This document shows, in pieces, positions 20,961 through 34,200 of a stretch of 64,000 nt of DNA (position 1 is the first letter of the stretch; each line of letters begins with the position of its first letter). The DNA lies in the NCBI GenBank assembly GCA_033558025.1, contig JAUCEF010000005.1, forward strand, positions 1,240,001 to 1,304,000. The letters run 5' to 3'. Position numbers and translations under genes: made by a program. The notes below the pieces were generated by a model, which saw only the letters and a list, made by a program, of their open reading frames with translations, was not told the origin of the DNA and ran no database searches. This DNA comes from Phytophthora sp. 'mugwort' (Eukaryota > Oomycota > Peronosporomycetes > Peronosporales > Peronosporaceae).

Positions 20961-23750
20961 GAAGCGCCAGCTTCCCTAGCCCGTGTGTGTTCGAGTTACC
21001 GAGACCCACTACAAAAATATCTTTAGTGGCGAACGTCGTAACTGAGCACGAAGACAAATTGATTCAAGTCTTTGATGAACAAGTGATTGATCAAGTGAAC
21101 GAGTACGTCTCTCGATTTTCGCCATAGTCAACTCTCCTCTAATCGACGACATATCTCGAGAATCACTGCTGGAATGGCTAAGGCTCAGGAAGGAGTATGA
21201 AGCAGTCACCGAGGCGAGGTGCAGGACGGCTAACGAGGGTATGAAAACCGTTCTACGCACTGTTCGCGATTTAACGAGAACCTGCTCGAGACAATATGTG
21301 AGACACGTTGGGACGTCGACATCGAGGACTTAACAGACGAGGTTTTAATGGAGAAGATCAAGAAGATCATCTACAGCTTCAAGAACAGAGAGCCGCCGGA
21401 GATGGATGACTTGTTTGGCAGCGAGCTGAAGTTGGACCTGTCTATATCAGACATCGAAGCCCGTGTGACGGCGTATTTCCACCTCGCAAATGAGATCGTT
21501 ACGCGCAACGGTGCAAGTGATCTGTTTGCGAATGAGGATGGAGTCAGTCGTAAGTGCAAGGTGCTGGTGAAGTTCCTGCCCGAGCTGCTTTTGAGAAGGG
21601 TGAAGAATGAGTTGGAGTACCGCCGTGGCTTCGTACAGAGTGATGAGTAATTTGGCGTTGGAACTGGAAAGGAAACCATGGAACGGAAAAGGAAACCAGG
21701 GTTGATGCAGGGTCAAAATGATAACGCCGAAACCTGCAAAGCCGTTTAGCACTCGCATCCATGTGAGGTATACATCAAGAACCCCGTGACTGTGGTGAAG
21801 GTTCAGCCAAGGCCGAAGCAGAGGTTAGCGGATCAGCCGAAGAAAGGGCTGCAGCGCCAATTCTCAAGACCACTTCTATCTAAGCAGTGTTTTCATTGTG
21901 AAGTGGAACACGAGTTCATCAACTGTCCGACGGCGGCGACGGAAGCAGACAAAGAAGCCAGTCGAGCAAAGCGTAGGGCGGACTTCAGAGCCAGACGGCG
22001 AAGCGACCGTCGCAGCGACGAAGCAGCTAGACTCTGTCGAATCGAGAATGCTTACCTCCCGAAAGTGGTACCGTACTGCTAGAAGGAGTATTTAGCGTCC
22101 CGTTTTGTGCGGATAGTGGAGCGACAAGAACACGTATGAGTGAACGTGTTTCATAGACTGAAGGAAGCTTGTCCTGAAGTTGAGTGTGTCGAGTTGGAAT
22201 AACCTATCCAATGTATCACTGTGGGTGGGAATGTGGATGTGAACCGTGCCGTCGACGTGCACATTACGCTGAGAACAGCCGCGGGGCCTGTTCGACCAAT
22301 TCTCCTCTGCCGTGTCTGATTGTGCCAGGAGAACTGGATGAATTCCTTCTCGGGAAAGCTATCCTGGCCTCTCTAGATATTGACGTCGATCAGGACCTAG
22401 AGTAACCAGCTTCTGGAAACCAGTTAGATGAACCTGATGAATTTGATGAAGTGAATTCAGCACCTGAACTGAGCGAGGAACTGGAAAACCTGGTGCGTGA
22501 AATGGTAGGACGAGCAGGTGTGAAGGGATTCCGAAAGATTATCTCGCCGAACTCCTACGAATTTCACTTCCTTTCGATCTGTGGGGATCGAAACTGGGCA
22601 ATGACCCACATGGGAGAGTTCCACCGATGAAAATTTGGCTGAAGAAGGATGCCTAAACCTACAAGCGCAAGGTGTGAAAGTACCCACACGGAGTGAGAGC
22701 TTTCATGAGGACTCTAACCGCACGCTTGACGAGCTTGAGTGGGTGTATGAGAATCCCAATAGCCGATGGGCTTGTCCGATCGTTGCCGGTGCGCAAAGGT
22801 CCAGCTGGAGACTACCGCCAAACTGCAGACTACAAGCCAGTGAACGTCCAGTCACAAAGCATCGCCGGAGTAATGCTGAACCACAGATTGACTTGGGTTG
22901 GTGCAACATCGCGCTCCTTACCCCATCTGGTAATGGGCTCCGATGTGTCGGCAGCCTTCCAAGCAAGAACGCGTTCCATCATGGGCCGAGTCGTCCCATT
23001 GTCCAGCTGCTCTTCCCAGACCCAGCTCATCTGCAAGGGAATACCCTTCCAGTGGAGCAAATAACACCGATGCGGCGACTCACCATGGGCGTCCAGCAAG
23101 CGCACTATACCAGCTTCAGCACTGTAATCCCACGGAGCCGTGGATCGTAGTGGTTCACGTGGTTCGTCGACGGGTGACGGACTGGTGGCGAAGGCAGCGG
23201 CGGGTGCCAGTGAGAATTTTCATCACCGCAAACGCAAGCGAGTGCGCTGCGGACGAGACGGAACATCTTCGCCCCCACTGTCGTCGGTAAGGCCTGTACC
23301 GACCGCTGGGGTAATCACACCTGATTCTTCACCTGATTCTGGATCTGATTCTGATTCTACATCGGAGTCCTCCGAGGAATTCATATATCAGCTCCTCGAG
23401 CGACTTCGCAGGGACTACAGGGCTCCCAGGCGAGCTACCGGTCGAGTCGTCCGACACCGATGATCTAGACGAGACTATGGGTGGACCTGTACGCGCGCGG
23501 GGCGAAGGAAGCGTCGACGAAGGCACGCTCGACGGCTCAGAAGGCGCAGGGGCCCTGTGGCTGAGTTACAGGGCGAAGACATCCTATCGAGAGACAGCAC
23601 AGGGAGAAGCACCTTCACCAACACAATATTTATCCAAGACCCCAAGAATCTGGACACCAATAGGCAGCGAGAGGCAAAAGGGTCGGACGAATCAAGGCAG
23701 CAACGGCACAACTCAGAGCGAGTTCTCTCGGGGATGTTGACTCACTGAAG
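20960..23750 (+). mobile_element. Second Ty3/gypsy relic (gag-PR-partial RT)
   Basis: A + strand series of broken frames gives gag, zinc knuckle, aspartic protease, the beginning of RT and a C-terminal tail. Gag includes IDDISRESLLEWLRLRKEYE (about 21140-21200) and a helical block to 21650. The zinc knuckle KQCFHCEVEHEFINCPTA starts at about 21882. RT fragments include LDELEWVYENPNSRWACP (about 22725-22780) and RKGPAGDYRQTADYKPVNVQ (about 22790-22850). From about 22.92 kb the RT reading is lost, and RNase H and integrase are absent. A Ser/Asp/Arg-rich stretch follows, ending ERVLSGMLTH before 23748. Large internal deletion and frameshifts make it inactive. No LTR pair could be established. 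Confidence 0.65.
22082..22404 (+). pseudogene. Retropepsin-like protease of the gypsy relic
   Basis: The frame reading EGVFSVPFCADSGATRTRMS contains the aspartic protease signature DSG, with the Asp codon at 22112-22114. After a frame change the domain continues through ITVGGNV-like residues to VPGELDEFLLGKAILASLDI, the flap/end region typical of oomycete gypsy proteases. A zinc knuckle lies upstream and RT downstream, as expected. Broken, so not functional. Confidence 0.6.
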
Positions 23751-23761
23751 GGACGCGATTT

Positions 23762-23976
23762 GCCAGAGGGAGGGTGAATGTATGCGGATTGGCTATAAAA
23801 GTAGCCACTAAGATGTGGATCTAGAAGAATATAGAATTAGTAAAGTGAAATAATATAAAGCAGATGTACGGTGGTTGGGGGGGGGGGGGGGGGGGGGCAC
23901 GTGGCCTCCATCCGCCCGAACTGCGGGGTACTGCTCCTCCTCTGATTCTAGCCGCCCTCCCCCAACTCACACGCTT
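23762..23976 (+). other. Possible LTR fragment with TATA box and G21 tract
   Basis: After the purine-rich AGAGGGAGGG at 23767-23776, the sequence TGAATGTATGCGG could begin a 3' LTR. It has a TATAAAA at 23794-23800. An uninterrupted run of 21 G lies at 23877-23897. No second copy was found in the window, so the LTR reading is tentative. Confidence 0.3.
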
Positions 23977-25161
23977 TCAGGAATAATATAAGTACGCAGT
24001 GAACTCAATTAGTCTAGTATCGCGTTGCCACTCCATCGAAACTCGGTTCCATTCCGAGATAAGCAGCTTCCAATGATAACATGGTGCATATCTAGAATTC
24101 CACCATACAGACACCTCGAACCAACTGTGGCAAATGCCGTTTGCGCTCTCTAACATTGTACAGCACGTGAAATAAAAACGCATGAAGTAGGTGCTGGATT
24201 CGAATTCAGGTATGGCCTTAAGACCATTGAGTTGATTGATCTCTGCGTCACCCATGACCACATCAATTCGTAATTTCATGCCCATACGCTCATAAAATAC
24301 TCTCATAAAGCTTCCCATCGATTGGGGATATTCGCGCCTCGTTCGCTGGCTAACGATAAATAGACTTGCAACATGATGAATGCTTCTCCGATCCGCAAAT
24401 ACACACGTTATCACTGGATACCCCAGATCACTAAGCTTGAAAGTTGCATCAATACGAAAAATCAAAAACTCTTCTGCACGCTGCAACGCCAGCAAATGCT
24501 GGATAAATTTAATACTAATGATACCCAAAATCAACGGTTCCGTATCCTCCCCGTTTCCTTCGGAAGGGTATCCTCGATCATCTTCTCGGTTCCCAAACCA
24601 GTTTCCGGATCTAGATCTGTCGTGAAGGCTTTCGAAAACACTAACAGCCGTGTTCGAAGCATGTAATTCTTAGACCCTTGAAGCCACCAGTTGTAGCGTA
24701 CCCGCTTCGTTGACACGTCGGGAATCCAAACACAAGGGTAGGAATATCAGGTGCTCGCAAAACAGTGCTCCAAATCAAACGCGGTGGCAATGCATTGTCG
24801 TCCATACGCCTAATATACTCCCGCATTTCGGAAGTTACGTTTGGACGTGGAGCGACAGCGCGCACAAACGTTTCCCGGGTGTGTACGTACTTGTTATGAA
24901 GCGCAACCCAAACTGACGATGTTTGTCAGCAATACACCTTCCATGAACCCGGCATTTCTGCGGCATGGCCAGTTCTTGGCAAGTAGGACTCTTGCAGTTC
25001 AGCGGGCGTTCTGCCGTCTCATGGTCACCGGGGCAAATGATGCATCATCTCGTCCTCACCGAAATAACGGTTGAGCAGCAAAAGTTGTCTCATCGGTACT
25101 TGACGTAGTCGTTCTCTCTGCGAAGCTCAGCGCACTTCGTCCAGTCTTGCTTTGGAGGCAT
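23977..25161 (-). pseudogene. MULE-type transposase (decayed)
   Basis: A minus-strand ATG at 25161 starts PPKQDWTKCAELRRENDYVK, soon followed by a stop and frame changes. An N-terminal block VTSEMREYIRRMDDNALPPR and IWSTVLRAPDIPTL follows (about 24830-24740). The core is an uninterrupted 185-residue frame (24534-23977) with FRIDATFKLSDLGYPVITCV, SLFIVSQRT, RMGMKLRIDVVMGDAEINQL and a following helical part. The blocks RIDATFK and VMGDAE carry the acidic residues expected for a MULE/transposase-mutator RNase H-fold catalytic domain. The N-terminal part needs at least two frame corrections. Terminal inverted repeats were not identified. It is a different MULE lineage from the copy at 31-36 kb. 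Confidence 0.65.
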
Positions 25162-27297
25162 CTTGAGTGGGAGGGGTGGTGCAAGTGAACGTGCATTGAC
25201 TAGAGTGTGCGGACTCCAGTATTAATATGCATAGTACACAACAGTACATCGTACTCACATTAATCTGACAAGTCTAGTGGCTCACAATAACATGACTGTC
25301 AGATTATTGCGAACAGAGGTCTTTTTGTGTACATCAATGAAGCCGGTTATTGAAAGCTTGCTAGTCACCAGAAAAGTGGTTGCCAGTGGCCACTTTCGCA
25401 CATTTGTGTTTCGTGTCATTTTGCGTTTGATGGTTGCCAAAACGGTCCAGTAGAGTGTCTACTGGTGGCAGAAACGTGTATGCCGTATCAGACTCTATCT
25501 TGGCGAATGAGGAATGAGCTAATGGATTTGCTGCTAAACAGTGAGTGCGCTCATAATTTTTTTCTTAGAAGATGAAACCGCTCGACTGTTGAGAGCTCAA
25601 GAGACACAAGCAACATTCATGACAAAAGTCGCCATGGCCAGGGTATCATGTTTTATCCATTCCACTGGACTACCACGATACTTATCATTTGCATGTTAAT
25701 CTTTTACTATCAATTTCAAACTTGATATCGGATTAGCTAGGGATTCAATAGTCGATAAGTCAGATCACGAATGCGATCGCTTCTCAACTCTGAAATAAAT
25801 TTCAGAGAATACTTTCCATAGTGATGATTTGACGAGAGTGGTACAGGACATTAGCATCGTACAGGCCATATCTTTCGTCGATATGTGTACCTTGCATTCA
25901 GAGTACACCTTTTCCAGTCCAACTTCACCAAGAGCAAATCCAACTTCACCAAGTGAAAGTTCAAGTTCACCAGGCCCAATTCAAATGAAGAAAGTGCAAG
26001 CTCAAATGCATTAAAGCAAGTACTGTGAATCTGTCAAATCATATAACCTGAAAAAGGTGCAACTACAGTACTGTACTCGCAACCTTCAATCGCATCAGTA
26101 GCCTTTATCATCACCAACCTTCACCTCGTGGCTGAGCCAGCCTCATCGTTTGCATGTTCCTAGGCGTGCGTTTCGAAAGCGTTGGGCCCCTTCAGGTGCT
26201 GACCGCTTTCCTAGCTCGAGCTGAGGTGTGGTTCTCAGTGGAGACAAGTATGTGCAACATGACTGTTTCCCTAAGTACGATATTCTAATATAGAACTTTG
26301 TATGAGGTTCCTAAAAGCTGTATGGTACTATAGTTTTGTCGCAGCTGCTGAAACCGGCAATTTAGATGCTGACCCTGTCAAAGGCGCTGAAACCGGAGGC
26401 CTTCCCTCTTGTGATGCATGCATAATAAAGAAGAGCGTATCTAAGCAGCAGCTTCGGATTTCCCTTACAAGACGAGAAATAGGCAAAAATGTAATCATAT
26501 TTAGGGGGTCCTGTGGATTTAGCGGGCACTGTATGTGCAATTGATCCGAATGGCGCGATACTGGGCTATACTAAACTCAATAATAAAAGGATGGACGCCA
26601 CCGGCTGAGACTAGCAAACAAAACAAAACAAAAAAAAATGGCAGCTACTCCGGGAAACTTAAGAATCCGGGTATAGCGTGTTTCCTTGGAGTTGGCCGGT
26701 ATTGCTGTTAAAGAGGGAAACAAACGACGGAATAGGAATTGGATCAACTACGCGAAGACAGGATGTGATAGTGCGCTGCGGCTTATCGCCGAGCGTCGAT
26801 GGTCATCGTCTACGAAATAGCCATTATCACACACACATACAAAAGATCGTGAAGAAGTACCCCGCGTAATTGGAAGACAAAGACACGCATACAAAGAAAT
26901 AAATGGCTGGAGAAGTGACAGCGGGTTGCGGCGTGGAGAAGTTTGCGGAACGGCCTGTGATGGCCGTTGAACTGAACAGCAAAGGAAACGAGGCCTGCTT
27001 AGATTGGCAATAGATGCGGATAATGGTACATTTGACATGGCTAGCGTTGGTGCTCCAAAGATGACAATGGCAATTGGGGAGGTTGCGACCAATTTCAACG
27101 CAGGGCACTGGCACCTGGGTCAACAATGTCCATCAATTATTTAACACATCTGCTCTGCGCAGCATCACGTGCTTTTCTTCCGAGGATGGGCCGTGGAAGG
27201 CTTGGACATGCTGTGAGGGAGCAGTCGTACTGAGGGTAGCCGCGCGGGCGAATACCGTTGCCTGCTGTGTAGGCCACATGTCCTATGCCAACACTAA
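25162..27297. other. No gene recognised; short 21-bp tandem repeat
   Basis: This is AT-rich sequence with only short frames. At about 25917-25979 three diverged 21-bp units of the type TCCAACTTCACCAAG occur in tandem. Promoter or terminal sequence of the MULE relic may lie near 25.2 kb. Nothing else is recognisable. Confidence 0.35.
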
Positions 27298-27591
27298 ACG
27301 ACAATCCATACGGCTGAAACTTTAGGACTTCTCACTGGCCTCACGGAGCGCGACAAAAACGAATATGGATTCCTGCGTCTCATCGGAGGTTGCGCCCTGG
27401 TTGTGGAATATCCGGCGGAAACTCCCAAAGGCCTCTTATTTGAAGGGCATATGCTGGTGATGCAGACGTCGGATAGGGTGGCAAACGATCCACGTGTGGC
27501 ATTCCAGCAGAGCCGCAGCAACGTGATGGTGAACCAACTCGCAACAATCGGTAATGGACGGCAAATGCAGCAAACAACAGCCAATGATTGA
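27298..27591 (+). pseudogene. Protein-like open block of unknown family
   Basis: A 97-codon open stretch has no ATG at its beginning and normal protein-like composition: LLTGLTERDKNEYGFLRLIG, then GCALVVEYPAETPKG and a C-terminal block ending in a stop at 27589-27591. It looks like an exon or a surviving part of a repeated oomycete protein. I do not recognise the family. No flanking frames extend it. Confidence 0.25.
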
Positions 27592-30500
27592 TAATCCGGA
27601 CGGAAGACACGTCTGGGGAGCACTTGACAGAAGCCACGGCCTCTTGGATCGAGATGATGGAGGTCACAACACAAGTGGACGCAGTAGCCGACCGCAGATA
27701 ATCTGCCGCCGGCAAGGGGGTGGGGGGTCGTAAGCCTGTACCGTGGCAAGCTAGTAGCCGGCACAAGGGCGACACTAGAACGGACATAGAAATAGTTAGT
27801 TTAGCTAGGTGACATCAATGTACCTCACCGAAAAACAAAACGATGCTTCAGGCCGAATTGGAGCCAGACCGTCTAGCATTGCATCTACGGCATTGCGAAG
27901 TTCGTCCGTTCCTCGCGGCGCGAGAGCTGATCGCCCTACGCCGGCTCCAAAGTCACCTTCCATGTTTAATATAGAACGTCTTCTTCTGGCAGCCCCGCAA
28001 GATTGCTCGCCGCGTGCCACAACAAGCTTACCGCCCCGTCCGTGCTTCCGCGAGTTTAGCCAGGCATCACCCCCCCCCCCCCCCCCCCCTTGCGCCGCCG
28101 CCGCCATTGAGACCAAATTTCGGATCCTCCTATAGGCGCGGATCCCACCGGCGACCAGCGAATCCTCCCAGCGGCTGGTCGCATTTGTTCTTTCTCGGCG
28201 GCGGTGGTCATAACAAGATCAGGTCCGAGGACTACGACGGTTTTTTCGACGACGAGCGGGTGTGCTGTCCGATCTCGTTCTGATGCTCGGCGTCAATGTT
28301 TGTCCGATAGCGAGGGAGTCGCGGCGTACCCCTCGCTACGAGTGAAGCGAGCAATATACCGCTACCTCAACTCCCAGTGTCATGGACGAGAGCACGGCCG
28401 AGAATCCAGACACTAATAGCTGGTGGAAGTGGCAGTGTCTGTAAGCGCGCCCCTTGCGACAAAACGTTATTGTTTCATTTCCAGTCTTTTCAGCGTCATG
28501 ATGATGCCCCGCCGAGGCGATCCCGTACAGATCCGCATGCTGACCACCGCTACCACAATCACTCGTATCATTGTTGGCCATCCTGCCTCGCGCATGAGTG
28601 GAGTGGCTCGTTCGATCCCAAGCTATGTCCCTTGATTACTCACCAAGGCGAAGATTCCAACCTCGCATGCTGATATACCGTGGCCAGTGTTGGCCATATA
28701 GCTTACCACCCCACTGACGTTCGACCGCGGCGCTTTGTCCCAGCTCGCTTCTCTCGAGGGAGATTACGACTCGAATTGTGCTTTTCTGCAGAACGCCCTT
28801 CGTTATAGGGTCCTACATAGGAGGAGGGGTCTTAGAAAGCCCTCCTAACTGACTAGGTGCCTATGTCTAAACTTACCCTTGCCCTCATCTGACACACAGG
28901 CGATGTCATCCCCTAATCTCTTTCGGAGGTTCGAATGGCCGATGAATTGTGGCCATTCGGTCCAAATCTCTTAAAAGGTGGTCCTTAGTCCAAATCGGAG
29001 CCCATCCGTAGGACTTGCTGCTTAAACAGTCATGGGATCATAACCTTAACCATATACGCCTACGAAGGACCTACCATTTGAAGTCGGGACAGGCACAATA
29101 CCTGATGTGATCACACGGGCTTTGCGTCTGGGAGAACTGCTACAACAGAATCCGTTGCCGTGATGTTGAAATGTTGGGTCCGTTTGCACCGTGAACATAG
29201 TGCGCTTGAACGTGAAGCTGTAGTCATAGCCGGGACCAAATGGCAACGGTTTGGGGTGCATATAGTATTGGCACGCCCTTGGCTCGCAGAGGGGACGTTC
29301 ACGCTGGCTGCTTCTTCCTTGAGGTAAAATGAGAATTGAGATTGTCTTGGTAGAGCGCCGCTCTACCAGCGCACGCCCAAGCCCACAGGGCCACCCTCGA
29401 GGGCGATCGCCCATGAAACCCAAGCCACTGGCGCCAGGATTGGGGACAACTCTTCTGACGGCAGGTCCTTGATGAGGAGCAGACAGTAATATGCAATGTC
29501 CCTGTACCGTCTTGTCAGCATATCATGCAATGATAACGTACGCTGCACGCATTTATATTCGGTAACGTGGAGTTTAACCCCATCCAGTATCCTCAGTGCC
29601 TTTAAATTCGGTAGCTTGGAGTTTGACTTCACCCGGTACCCTCAGTGGCGAGTGTGATGGAGCCAGTTCTAGGTGGAAATTTGTCGTTTGAACGGGATAT
29701 TAATTGGATGATGTCATAGGTTTGATTACGATTTGAAGGAATCAGTGAGGTCGTGGACGGCCACGACGGGAAGCAGCATGCGGCAGGTCGGGAATTTCTC
29801 GACGCGTATTTGATAGCACTCGACGGCGGCTTGGATGCACGGTGTGGAGATGGCACCAGAGCAGAATCCGGGGCTGCTCGTGCCCATACGCAGCCCCCGG
29901 CAGCCGGCTCTCATGACACGATGTAGGATTGGAGTTTTCTTTTGCGCAGGGTGTGGTGCTGATGAGTGTGCACGTAACTTGGTGTAGATAAAAGAGACAG
30001 CGAAGACGATGACCACCTTGGTCCTAGTGCTGTATGTGGGCGAGGCAAAGCCACAATGACCACGCAGCAGCGAAGGCAGATATCCGACTGAGGTAACCTA
30101 TTACTTTTACTGTCTTAATCAAACGGTGGGCATGTGCAGGGTCGTTCACGATGAAGGCGTCATTTCATTCACCTTCCCACATAGCACTTGGGCTTGCCGG
30201 AAAAAGTCTCACCACTTCTATCTCCCAAAGAAAATCTTAGCGACAGAGGGAGTCTACATAGGTATTCAACGTGGACCAAGCTGAAGGCACAATATCAGTC
30301 GGGTTTTAACGCTGCTGCACCCGTGAAACAACCAAAAAGTCCATCGATCGGGCGAACGTCCCCAAGCCAGCAACGTGCAACAAGTCAGCAAAGTGCAGGG
30401 AGACACCAAAAAGCTATCGGAGTCCGTTGAACCAACAGAGTAAATTTGCGCGAAATATTCGTGAATAAATGAGTAGGCAAGCGTGCTCTTTCACTTCAGT

Positions 30501-31005
30501 GTATATATCTTGATTGCTTTGATTAAACTATACTAAATCGTGATCCTCAATTTGAAGCATAGATCTTGATTAAACTATTCGCGTTGTTCTCCACTGTCTC
30601 TCTTACTGACGTGCTAAACACTCCTCTGGCCATGCCACGTGGCATGATGTCGGCCGGCTGGGTTGCCCTGTGTTAAAGTAGAACGATTTACAGAGGACAT
30701 AGGACATAGGAAGGTTAGATTGAAGGCGTTAATAGTATATTTAAGAGTAAGTGTAGGGCCCGAAGGTGCTTGTGTATTAGAGTCAGAAAAGAAGAAGTGA
30801 GGACATAGGACTCTTGTGCGGAAGGTAGAAAGTTGTCTCCACCAGTAATGCTTACTATACGTACGCTAACGTATACGCTAACGTGTCTCCGTCTGTTAGC
30901 ACATATGTTGGCGCATAAAATGTACGTCCGAAATATACTATGATACCCTGAGAGTGGCTTCGTGCACAGTCAATAAAGAGCCGTTGGCGGGGCGACATTG
31001 GGACA
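27592..31005. other. No gene recognised; C20 tract and palindrome
   Basis: Only short or low-complexity open frames occur. The stretch holds a run of 20 C at 28070-28089, a hairpin-like TGGCCA-GTGT-TGGCCA near 28681-28696, and a perfect 16-bp palindrome CATGCCACGTGGCATG at 30631-30646. A direct repeat of GAGGACATAGGA near 30.69 and 30.80 kb is also present. Parts may be old LTRs, but no pair was established. Confidence 0.35.
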
Positions 31006-31228
31006 ATGTATCCCAAAATCAACGCAGATGGCTTTCATCTAATCGATAGACCATCACTCCTGCTCGGGTCGAATATGGTGGCCGCGGATTATCCCCCCTG
31101 TCCCTCATTCGAAATCTTCGGCCCCCACGAGAAGCATCACCGCGCTGCCCCCAGAATTGCCTGTAGGCCCTCCAGCATGCAGCCCGAGACGCCAGGACGC
31201 GGCGCGGACACACCACAGTCATCGAAAG

Positions 31229-34200
31229 AGATGAGAGGGGGGGGGGAGCTTCATTTGCCAGTGATTATAGTAGTGAGGGTAGTGGGAGCGAGGCAGAGTC
31301 TGAAAGTCCGCCGCCTACTCATCGACGAGCCTCCAACAAACGGCGCGGAAGCAGCTCACGAGGGCGTAGTTACCCTAAACGACGAAAGGAGAGGTCTCGC
31401 CGCCGCTCTCCAGAGTCGGATAAGAGTCCAGATTTGTCATCTTCGTCTGGCTCGAGCGACGAGATGAATGTGTCGGCTTCCACGGCTGCTGCGGTTGCCG
31501 AGAACGATGACTTCGAAGTCCTCCTTGTGACAACCTGGTGGATGTTCCTAAGCTAGACGTTAAACCGTTCGCCGGATTGGGAAGAGCTGGATCGAAACTT
31601 AGGGAACTACAGCAAGAGAACGTTCCATGTGTGGCACAGTCCTAGATTATGTAACAATTGCAGTTTGATCCTAACCTTGACTCTAGCGTGCGCTGATTTC
31701 ACGTTCGCAGTTTACTCTATTCGTACGGCTACCCCTATTCGTCGGCGGAATGTCACAATTCTCCGCAGTCAGACGCCAAAAAAAGAGATCCCCGATGATG
31801 TGAAGTTGTACAATCGGATGTACGTGTGCACGCACCACCGACCGCCTAGAACTGGGAAAGATAGCGGCACTCGCCCAAACCAGCATTCAAGGAAGATGGT
31901 GTCCTGCACAGGTATGATTTTCAGTATTGAGTGTGATGTTGATCGGAATCACTTACTGTTGCGATGCGTAGATCAACGCTTGTGTGAAAGAAATTGGGGA
32001 GTGGGAAGTCTGCATTACGAAGCAGATCACTGGTCATAACCATGCGATCAGTCGCGAGGTTTACCAGGACTATCGAGGGGTTCGCCATGTGTCTGACGAG
32101 GAAATTTTAGCCACGGTCCACACGCTTCATCGCGGTGGGGCTAACCGAAAACGCATACCGGAGTTTATGACTGAGAACTCTAGTGCGGAGCCCCACATGA
32201 AAGATGTACACAACTTGGTGGCCCGGCTGCAGAAGGAATCCTATGATTTTTCCAACGATTGTGGAACGTATCCTTGCTATTCTAGAAAAACATTTCAGCC
32301 AAAGCCGGGAATACCACGCGCGTATACGCGAACGAGGAGGTACCACGACAATCAGGAGTCAAAATATGAGTGTGAATCCATGATACTTGAATGATGTTGT
32401 TCAGTTGTCGCACATGCGCACTATTTTCGAACTTTCCTGAGATCCTTCTCATAGATGCTATTCACGACAGAACGCTTCAAGTTACAATCTGTTCAGTTTC
32501 ATGGTTCATGATGGTATGGGGAAGGGTCAACATGTCCAGGTGTGTCTTGAGTGTTACAGTTTCAGTTTCTATCTCAGTCTTCAACTGTGTACCGCTTTAA
32601 GAAGAAATGTTGACGCTGACATGGGCTTTGTGTAGCCGGGTTACACGAGTGTAGCCGTGCTACGTGTCACCTTGCAGTAAGCGGTACTTGGTACCACTTG
32701 GCTTAACAGGATTTCAGTACGTGGCCACAGGGCCACTCGATATGCATTTGACTAGGTTTAACTATGGTAGATAGTTAGAATCATTCATTTACACCACAGG
32801 CGGCTTTGCCGCCGATAAGCAAACAAATAACAGTTCAGTATTAGCATCAAAGAGAGTATTGCCCTAGGTTTAGGTATACTGACGCTTTGAGTCTCTAGTG
32901 GTATAACTAGAAGGATCTAAGCCTCTGTAGAGACCCTAGGGGTTAGGAAAAAAACCACAGCTTAGACTCGGGGAGTCATACGTCTTCCTCTGACGCACTA
33001 CGATACGCAGCCCCGATGCACTTTGTGTTATGATTGGTTTCCTGATAGCACTGCCTGACTGAAAGCGAACGGAAGGAAACCTTGCGTGTGGCATGTATAG
33101 GGAGAGTTGTCCGTCGCATGATTCCGTTGCAGTTATTATGATCGACAAAGACTGCACGAGCTGGCTGTGTTGAAGGAAGTATTTCCGGGTGTGCGCATTT
33201 TATTTTGCCATTTCCACGTCGTCAAGTACTTGCAGGAGGAAGTGGCAAATGGACGATACAATTTGGGCGTGGACGAAAAAGGAGATGAAACGATTGATTC
33301 AATTGCAGGTGAGCGCTCCTTCTGGAAAGTCGATATGTCGACGTTATCTCAGCGATGAAGGTGTCCGTGCGATATGAAGTAAACGTTCGCCAGCGGTTCG
33401 ACTACTTCGGCCGTAATGGGCACAGTGCAAGGAAAGATGGAGCTCCATATTCGAGAAACCTCCCTCATATGGGGAATCTGACCAATAACAGATTCGTTTT
33501 GCTACAGATATCTACGCTCATACCAGTGGCTAACTTTTCCGATGTGCTTTCGTGCAGACTTGAATCTAGCTGCAGAAGCTCAAGACGCTAGCGAACAGAT
33601 CTACAACTCTCGACGATTGTGTGGTTTAATTTTATTTGGCGGACTGTAAACGGAAAAGTATGGACAAGAAGCATCAAGAAAATCGGGGACTATATGAACA
33701 CCAAGTACGAAGAGTAGATGAACGAACTTCTAACAATTTCCAGGCATGACGTGGAACTTGTTAAGCAGCGGTACGACTTGCGTTGTATCAACTACCAAGT
33801 ACCGCTCCTATCCCATAGGTCTCTACGCGATGATGCAATATGCGGCCGATAAGGAAGAAGGCATCGCTGAGGAGTACATGATTGACCTGGCCAGCTGGAC
33901 CTGCTCGTGCATGTTCCGAGTGACAAGGTTTTGGCATTATATTCTATCGGAAAATGTTGGCTGCAGCTCTCTCGTTCCTGGAACAATCATTTACCCGCGG
34001 TATCTTGTGAAACCCTACCGCAAGCTGAAAACAGAGAGAGCATTGATGAAGTTGACGTGCCTTACGAAGATAGGACAAGTCGTTCTGACGATAACCGCTA
34101 ACCAAAGGATCGAAACGAGAAAATCAACGAGCTTCTTGGAATTGAAAGGCAGATTGTCGACATTGGAGCTCACGGGAACTGAAGTACAAGATGCGCTGAC

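Noticed and set aside
22830..23105. Minus-strand frame with LLHWKGIPLQMSWVWEEQL, chromodomain-like
   Set aside because: The upper part overlaps + strand RT sequence and the match is too short; an inverted chromodomain fragment cannot be shown from one motif.
25917..25979. Short spaced repeats considered as a CRISPR-like array
   Set aside because: Only three diverged contiguous 21-bp units with no spacers; the window is eukaryotic.
27805..28116. Minus-strand frame with a poly-Gly run
   Set aside because: The glycine run is the translated C20 tract; the rest has no recognised similarity.
29348..29366. GGTAGAGCG-C-CGCTCTACC resembles a tRNA D arm
   Set aside because: It is a short palindrome; there is no acceptor stem, anticodon arm or T arm around it.
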